Shown here: in pieces, positions 5,865 to 8,701 of the stretch
How the letters are laid out: each line of letters opens with the position of its first letter
How positions within the stretch are numbered: position 1 is the first letter of the stretch
Assembly: GCA_016783225.1 (NCBI GenBank)
Contig: JADHWZ010000090.1
Location: 1 to 8,701 of the forward strand
Reading direction: 5' to 3'
Length of the DNA stretch: 8,701 nt
Source: Dehalococcoidia bacterium
GTDB taxonomy: Bacteria; Chloroflexota; Dehalococcoidia; GIF9; UBA5620
Made by a program: the position numbers and the translations under genes
Notes under the pieces: generated by a model
What the model was told of the DNA's origin: nothing
Databases searched by the model: none
What the model saw: only the letters and a program-made list of their open reading frames with translations

Positions 5865-6559
5865 TCACACCTTCCAGAAAGCCCCGGCGTTTTTCAGGCT
5901 TGGGAGAACCTGGGCCATCTCATTTGCGTACTCAAGCATGTGGGAAACATAATCAGCGTCCATTCGTCTTTTGAAATAGCTGCCGGGAAAAAGTGTGACC
6001 AGGTCGGGCAGTGAAATGATACCTTCTATTGCATCTCGATCGAATTGTGCCCAGTTGCGAAGATGTTCTTCCGACCGGAAGAAAGTCATCGTGCTTCACG
6101 AATAGGGAATATCCTCCAGCCATTTCATCATAGGAACGGATACGTGTCCGATTATGCCATCAGGATCAGTGTTCTCAATAACCCCATCTCGAATCTTAAC
6201 CCGGATCGGCTCCCCACAATCCAGGCAGGGACAATCAATCTGTACTGTTTTTCCGGGGAAAAGCCAGCAGACCGCTAGCGATTCAAACGCTCACTGCCCA
6301 AACCACTTCTGTTCGCCATCAATAGTGAGCCGAAACTGAGTGGGGAGATTATTAAAGGGCGCGAAAGAGGTGATCAAATCCGTATTTGGGAACAGCCAGC
6401 GATTCCTGAAGAGAACAGGTCATGCAAAGCCTTTCGCCCGTCCTCCGGTGAAATCCCTAATTCGGCCGCAATCTCGGTATAATGCGGTGCCTGGCCTGTT
6501 TTCACCATGCGTTGCATGATGATGTGAAAGGTTTTATCTAATACGCTGGACTCTCTCAT
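5865..6559 (-). CDS. MerB-like alkylmercury lyase family protein, predicted with two selenocysteines (TGA), frameshifted once
   Basis: Reading across two in-frame TGA codons and restoring one base near 6399 gives 231 residues with full family layout. A winged-helix N-terminal domain covers about 4-52 (VLDKTFHIIMQRM, YTEIAAELGISPEDGRKAL), then WLFPNTDLITSFAPF, GEQKWFGQ-U90-AFES, FPGKTVQIDCPCLDCGEPI, DIPYS-U155-STMTFFRSEEH and a helical C-terminus. In MerB, Cys96 and Cys159 cleave the carbon-mercury bond and hold mercury. Here both equivalents are TGA, 65 residues apart against 63, while C98, C110, C112 and C115 use ordinary codons. Glu93 stands at the place of Asp99. A SECIS-like hairpin follows each TGA. 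The start (ATG 6559) has AGGGAGG eight bases upstream. The first 61 codons run into a stop at 6374 because of the missing base. It could be a pseudogene, but two TGAs exactly at the catalytic sites with SECIS argue for a selenoprotein. The substrate need not be organomercury. Confidence 0.8.
6066..6083 (-). promoter_or_regulatory. Bacterial SECIS-like hairpin for Sec155
   Basis: On the minus strand TTCTTCC (6083-6077), loop GGTC, GGAAGAA (6072-6066) form a perfect 7-bp stem. The loop starts 19 bases after the TGA at 6098-6096. E. coli fdhF has its GGUCU loop 18 bases after UGA; SelB reads this loop. Confidence 0.75.
6096..6098 (-). other. In-frame TGA, predicted selenocysteine codon (residue 155)
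   Basis: Lies in the frame TAT-TCG-TGA-AGC-ACG-ATG, between DIPYS and STMTFFRSEEH, at the position of MerB Cys159. Open frame continues on both sides with conserved family sequence. Confidence 0.75.
6258..6284 (-). promoter_or_regulatory. Bacterial SECIS-like hairpin for Sec90
   Basis: On the minus strand GCTAGC (6279-6274), loop GGTCT (6273-6269), GCTGGC (6268-6263) form a 6-bp stem with one T-G pair. A lower GAA/TTC stem (6284-6282 with 6260-6258) lies beyond a 2x2 internal loop. The loop is the same GGUCU as in E. coli fdhF and starts 17 bases after the TGA at 6293-6291. Confidence 0.78.
6291..6293 (-). other. In-frame TGA, predicted selenocysteine codon (residue 90)
   Basis: Lies in the frame TTT-GGG-CAG-TGA-GCG-TTT, between WFGQ and AFESLAV, at the position of MerB Cys96. 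The downstream frame stays open to the next TGA with conserved sequence. Confidence 0.75.
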
Positions 6560-6629
6560 GATACTTACCTCCCTTGGATAGTTGGGTTGACAGGAATTTC
6601 GTAACTCTGTGAATGGCCAATCCTTAGCA

Positions 6630-6638
6630 ATGATACCA
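6630..6638 (-). promoter_or_regulatory. Candidate extended -10 promoter of the MerB-like gene
   Basis: TGG-TATCAT on the minus strand at 6638-6630, at the end of repeat copy 2; start near 6623, leader about 64 bases. No -35 consensus is present, which fits a promoter needing an activator at the repeat. Confidence 0.4.
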
Positions 6639-6678
6639 CGTTTTAAGTTAGAGCTGCCAGCGTTAGAGCTGGCTGGAT
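6634..6678. repeat. 45-bp promoter-proximal repeat, copy 2
   Basis: Pairs with 4492-4536 (six differences, no gaps). On the minus strand AGCTCTAAC occurs twice at 15-base spacing, just upstream of the -10 box of the MerB-like gene. The CCAGC/GCTGG arms also form a hairpin, kept in copy 1 by G-U pairs. Confidence 0.65.
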
Positions 6679-6875
6679 GGCCTCGGGAGCTGAGGACTGG
6701 TGTGCCGAGCCCACCCGACGCGTCTGTTCGTGTAACAGAAAGGCCGAAACGACGCATCCAGTCATGTCGTTTCCGAACACACCGTTGACCTGGCCCGTCG
6801 CTGCAGGGTACACTCTCAGCTAGGCAGTCGGGAATCAAGCGACCTCTGCCTTTTCTACACCTTGAAGGGGGTTAG
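6679..6875. other. Divergent intergenic region without a gene
   Basis: Lies between the MerB-like gene and the oxidoreductase. It holds the candidate promoter at 6785-6814 and a GCGTC...GACGC inverted pair near 6719-6756. A minus-strand frame extends from the MerB-like ORF to 6838, but its translation is not protein-like. Confidence 0.4.
6785..6814 (+). promoter_or_regulatory. Candidate sigma-70 promoter of the FAD oxidoreductase gene
   Basis: TTGACC (6785-6790) and TACACT (6809-6814) with an 18-base spacer; start near 6821, leader about 70 bases. Confidence 0.4.
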
Positions 6876-6893
6876 ATGTACAAGGAGGGAAAC

Positions 6894-8543
6894 ATGGTTG
6901 CACCACAGGAAACTCGTCGCTGGGACGCTGAAGCGGACGTTATCGTCGTCGGATTCGGTGGGGCAGGTGCATGTGCGGCACTGGAGGCAACTCAAAATGG
7001 GGCCTCGGTGCTGCTGTTGGACCGCTGCCACGGCGGCGGGGCCACGGCTGCTAGCGGCGGTGTCATCTATGCGGGTGGCGGCACACCATACCAGCAAGCA
7101 GTGGGATATGATGACACACCCGAGGAGATGTACCGCTACCTGAAGCAGGAGGTGGGCGATGTCGTCTCGGATGAGACACTCCGCCGTTTCTGCGACGAGT
7201 CTCCGGAAATGATTCGCTACCTGGAGCAGGCGGGGGTCCCCTTCGAGGCCTCGCTGTGCCCGTTCAAGACCTCATATCCCACCAATAAATACTACATCTA
7301 CTTCTCCGGCAACGAGATGGCCAGCCCGTACAAGGACCATGCCAAGCCCGCTCCTCGTGGCCACCGCGCCAGGGGCAAGGGGATATCGGGCCGCGCTCTG
7401 TTCCATGCTCTGGAGAAGTCCGTCCGCAGTCACGATATCCAGGTACGTCGCCAGACCCATGTGGAGCGGCTGGTCTTGGCGGACGATGGTCGAGTGATAG
7501 GAGTTGAAGGCCGCTCAATGGCGGTCAGATTTATTACCGCGCGCTTCCACAGACTTCTAACCAAGATCAATGCCAAGGCCAACACCTATGTGCCACCGGC
7601 AGGGAAACTGATCAATGGCGTGTGCAATTTGATGTATAAACTGTGCTCCCGCCCCTATCGGGCGCGGGCGCGCAAGGGTATCATCCTTAGCGCTGGGGGC
7701 TTCATCTTCAACAAGGAGATGGTCCGGAAGCACTCTCCTATCTACCGGAAGTGTCTACCCCTGGGCACCTACGCCGACGATGGCAGTGGTATTTGCCTGG
7801 GTGAGAGCGTTGGTGGGGCCACGGCGTGCATGGATCGTATGTCGGCCTGGCGTTTCTATGTGCCTCCCGAGACGCTCATGCAGGGCGTGCTGGTCAACAA
7901 GGATGGCCAGCGCATCTGCAATGAGGATCTGTATGGCGCCAAGCAAGGAGACTACATCGTGGCCAACGGGGGCAATGCCTACCTGATTTTCGACAGCAAA
8001 ACCCACAAGGAAGCAGTGAGGATGCTGGGAAGCCAGTGTGCCCTGTTCCAGAAGTTGACGATGATCCCCATGCTGCGCATCACTCGGAAGAAGGCCCCAT
8101 CGTTTGCGAAGCTGGCAGCCAAGATCAAGGTTTCTCCGCAGGGCCTCGAGGACACGATGTCCGAGTACAACGCCATTGCGAGAAAGGGCGAGCCCGATCC
8201 CATGGGCAAGACGGAGAAGCGTTTCGTTCCCCAGGATACTCCACCCTTCTATGCTCTGGATAACTCACTTCGGTCCAAGAGCGGAATCCCTACGGCGGCT
8301 ATGACGCTCGGCGGCCTCGTTGTGGATGAACAGACTGGTCAAGTTCTGCGCCAGGACGGATCGCCCATTGAGGGACTCTATTCTGCCGGACGGAATGCCG
8401 TAGGGATCTGCTCGAATGGCTATTTCGCCAGCGGTCTCTCCATCGCGGATGCTGTGTTCTCGGGCCGGCGTGCCGGCCGGCACGCGGCAACCCTGGGGGC
8501 TTCGCCCGAGGCGGCCGTCGGGGCCGAGTCACCTAGAGACTGA
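6894..8543 (+). CDS. FAD-dependent oxidoreductase, fumarate reductase/3-ketosteroid dehydrogenase superfamily
   Basis: The protein has 549 residues. The N-terminal Rossmann motif VIVVGFGGAGACAALEA has G20-x-G22-x-x-G25, and the strand VLLLD ends at Asp43, a ribose-binding position. GGGATAASGG follows (47-56). The FAD domain returns at GKGISGRALFHALE and KGIILSAGGF. The C-terminal FAD-closing segment starts at residue 494 (GLYSAGRNAVG, then NGYFASGLSIADAVFSGRRAG). The capping domain in between probably holds the substrate, as in flavocytochrome c and KstD enzymes. No signal peptide and no heme motif are seen, so it is likely cytoplasmic. The substrate cannot be told. I chose the ATG at 6894 because AAGGAGGG lies four bases upstream; an ATG at 6876 with GAAGGGGG is possible and would add six residues. 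The gene is GC-rich compared with the genes at 3150-5600. Confidence 0.93.
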   Translation: MVAPQETRRWDAEADVIVVGFGGAGACAALEATQNGASVLLLDRCHGGGATAASGGVIYAGGGTPYQQAVGYDDTPEEMYRYLKQEVGDVVSDETLRRFCDESPEMIRYLEQAGVPFEASLCPFKTSYPTNKYYIYFSGNEMASPYKDHAKPAPRGHRARGKGISGRALFHALEKSVRSHDIQVRRQTHVERLVLADDGRVIGVEGRSMAVRFITARFHRLLTKINAKANTYVPPAGKLINGVCNLMYKLCSRPYRARARKGIILSAGGFIFNKEMVRKHSPIYRKCLPLGTYADDGSGICLGESVGGATACMDRMSAWRFYVPPETLMQGVLVNKDGQRICNEDLYGAKQGDYIVANGGNAYLIFDSKTHKEAVRMLGSQCALFQKLTMIPMLRITRKKAPSFAKLAAKIKVSPQGLEDTMSEYNAIARKGEPDPMGKTEKRFVPQDTPPFYALDNSLRSKSGIPTAAMTLGGLVVDEQTGQVLRQDGSPIEGLYSAGRNAVGICSNGYFASGLSIADAVFSGRRAGRHAATLGASPEAAVGAESPRD

Positions 8544-8606
8544 TTGCGAACGGAATTGATTGGTGAGGTGGTCCCCGAATTTCGGACAGGTTGTTAAGAG
8601 CGGGTT

Positions 8607-8645
8607 CTGCTCCTAGGGTAAAATAGACCAAAGAAGGAGGAGCAG
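8607..8645 (+). promoter_or_regulatory. Inverted repeat around promoter and ribosome site of the IS transposase
   Basis: CTGCTCCT (8607-8614) is the exact reverse complement of AGGAGCAG (8638-8645), which overlaps the ribosome site of orfA. The left arm lies upstream of the start expected from TAAAAT (about 8631), so only read-through transcripts would carry both arms and hide the ribosome site. Confidence 0.5.
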
Positions 8646-8648
8646 GAC

Positions 8649-8701
8649 ATGAAACAGAGCCGAAGGAAGCACAGGCCATCATTTAAAGCCAAGATAGCCT
8701 T
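8649..8701 (+). CDS. IS3-family transposase OrfA, N-terminal fragment
   Basis: Seventeen codons are visible: MKQSRRKHRPSFKAKIA. This is the usual opening of IS3-family OrfA, whose helix-turn-helix domain binds the IS ends (K-x-R-R-K-x-x-x-x-F-K-A-K-I/V-A). AAGGAGGAG lies just upstream of the ATG. The gene continues beyond the window, where OrfB with the DDE domain would be expected by programmed frameshifting. Confidence 0.85.
   Translation, partial: MKQSRRKHRPSFKAKIA

Larger units (their letters stand above)
8564..8701 (+). mobile_element. Left end of an IS3-family insertion sequence, cut by the window edge
   Basis: TGAGGTGGTCCCCGAATTTC at 8564 has the TG start and the 'CCCCGAATTTCGGACAG' look of IS3-family left inverted repeats, followed by a promoter (TAAAAT, 8619-8624) and the orfA start. 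The right end lies outside, so the boundary and any target duplication cannot be checked. Confidence 0.75.

Noticed and set aside
6380..6410. Programmed ribosomal frameshift in the MerB-like gene
   Set aside because: No slippery heptamer or run is present at the junction; a lost base is simpler.
5865..6559. General reassignment of TGA (to Trp or Gly) as explanation of the in-frame TGAs
   Set aside because: Genes here, including the HEPN-like gene and the oxidoreductase, end with TGA, Trp is written TGG, and the two TGAs fall only at catalytic Cys positions.
6374..6838. Extension of the N-terminal MerB-like frame upstream to 6838
   Set aside because: The added translation is not protein-like, crosses the repeat and promoter, and the ATG at 6559 has a strong ribosome site.
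8468..8485. Perfect 18-bp palindrome GCGTGCCGGCCGGCACGC
   Set aside because: It lies in coding sequence for GRRAGRHA in a GC-rich gene and is explained by codon use.
7264..8532. Several minus-strand open frames opposite the oxidoreductase
   Set aside because: They are shadows of a GC-rich gene, with no ribosome sites or recognisable domains.
6894..8543. Oxidoreductase as mercuric reductase (MerA) paired with MerB
   Set aside because: It lacks the CxxxxC redox motif and domain order of MerA; it belongs to the fumarate reductase-like superfamily.

Overview
The window reads as chromosomal DNA from an uncultured bacterium, most likely a Chloroflexota member near Dehalococcoidia. The main hint is the predicted tmRNA tag (GEEPVLVAA), which resembles the Dehalococcoides-type tag as I remember it. 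The lineage call is tentative.

Left part (1-1760): a minus-strand operon. A long-form NfeD membrane protease (nfeD) is followed, 4 bases after its stop, by a slipin/stomatin (SPFH) protein that runs off the left edge. This is the classic NfeD-slipin pair, with a good promoter candidate upstream.

Trans-translation locus (2119-3010): smpB and ssrA (tmRNA) lie head to tail. The smpB stop codon sits one base before the mature tmRNA 5' end, and smpB has an extended -10 promoter that places its start codon almost at the transcript 5' end. The last 28 bases of ssrA and its downstream flank recur about 1.1 kb further on (50 bp exact). Between the copies lies an islet carrying a small lipoprotein gene and no recombinase. 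This looks like an attachment-site duplication at the ssrA 3' end.

Accessory part (4180-6700): a minus-strand pair of tiny overlapping ORFs, a HEPN-like protein with an R-x4-H motif, and the most interesting gene of the window. That gene is an alkylmercury-lyase (MerB-like) gene on the minus strand, in which both positions matching the catalytic cysteines of MerB are in-frame TGA codons. Each TGA is followed, 17 or 19 bases later, by the GGTC apical loop of a hairpin resembling the bacterial SECIS of E. coli fdhF. I read it as a predicted double-selenocysteine organomercurial lyase-like protein. It also carries a one-base frameshift in its N-terminal third, which may be a sequencing error or a real lesion. 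A 45-bp imperfect repeat precedes both this gene and the tiny ORF pair and ends in the -10 box of each, so it looks like a shared promoter/operator.

Right part (6800-8701): a plus-strand FAD-dependent oxidoreductase of the fumarate reductase/3-ketosteroid dehydrogenase superfamily, divergent from the MerB-like gene. It is followed by the left end of an IS3-family insertion sequence with the first 17 codons of its orfA.
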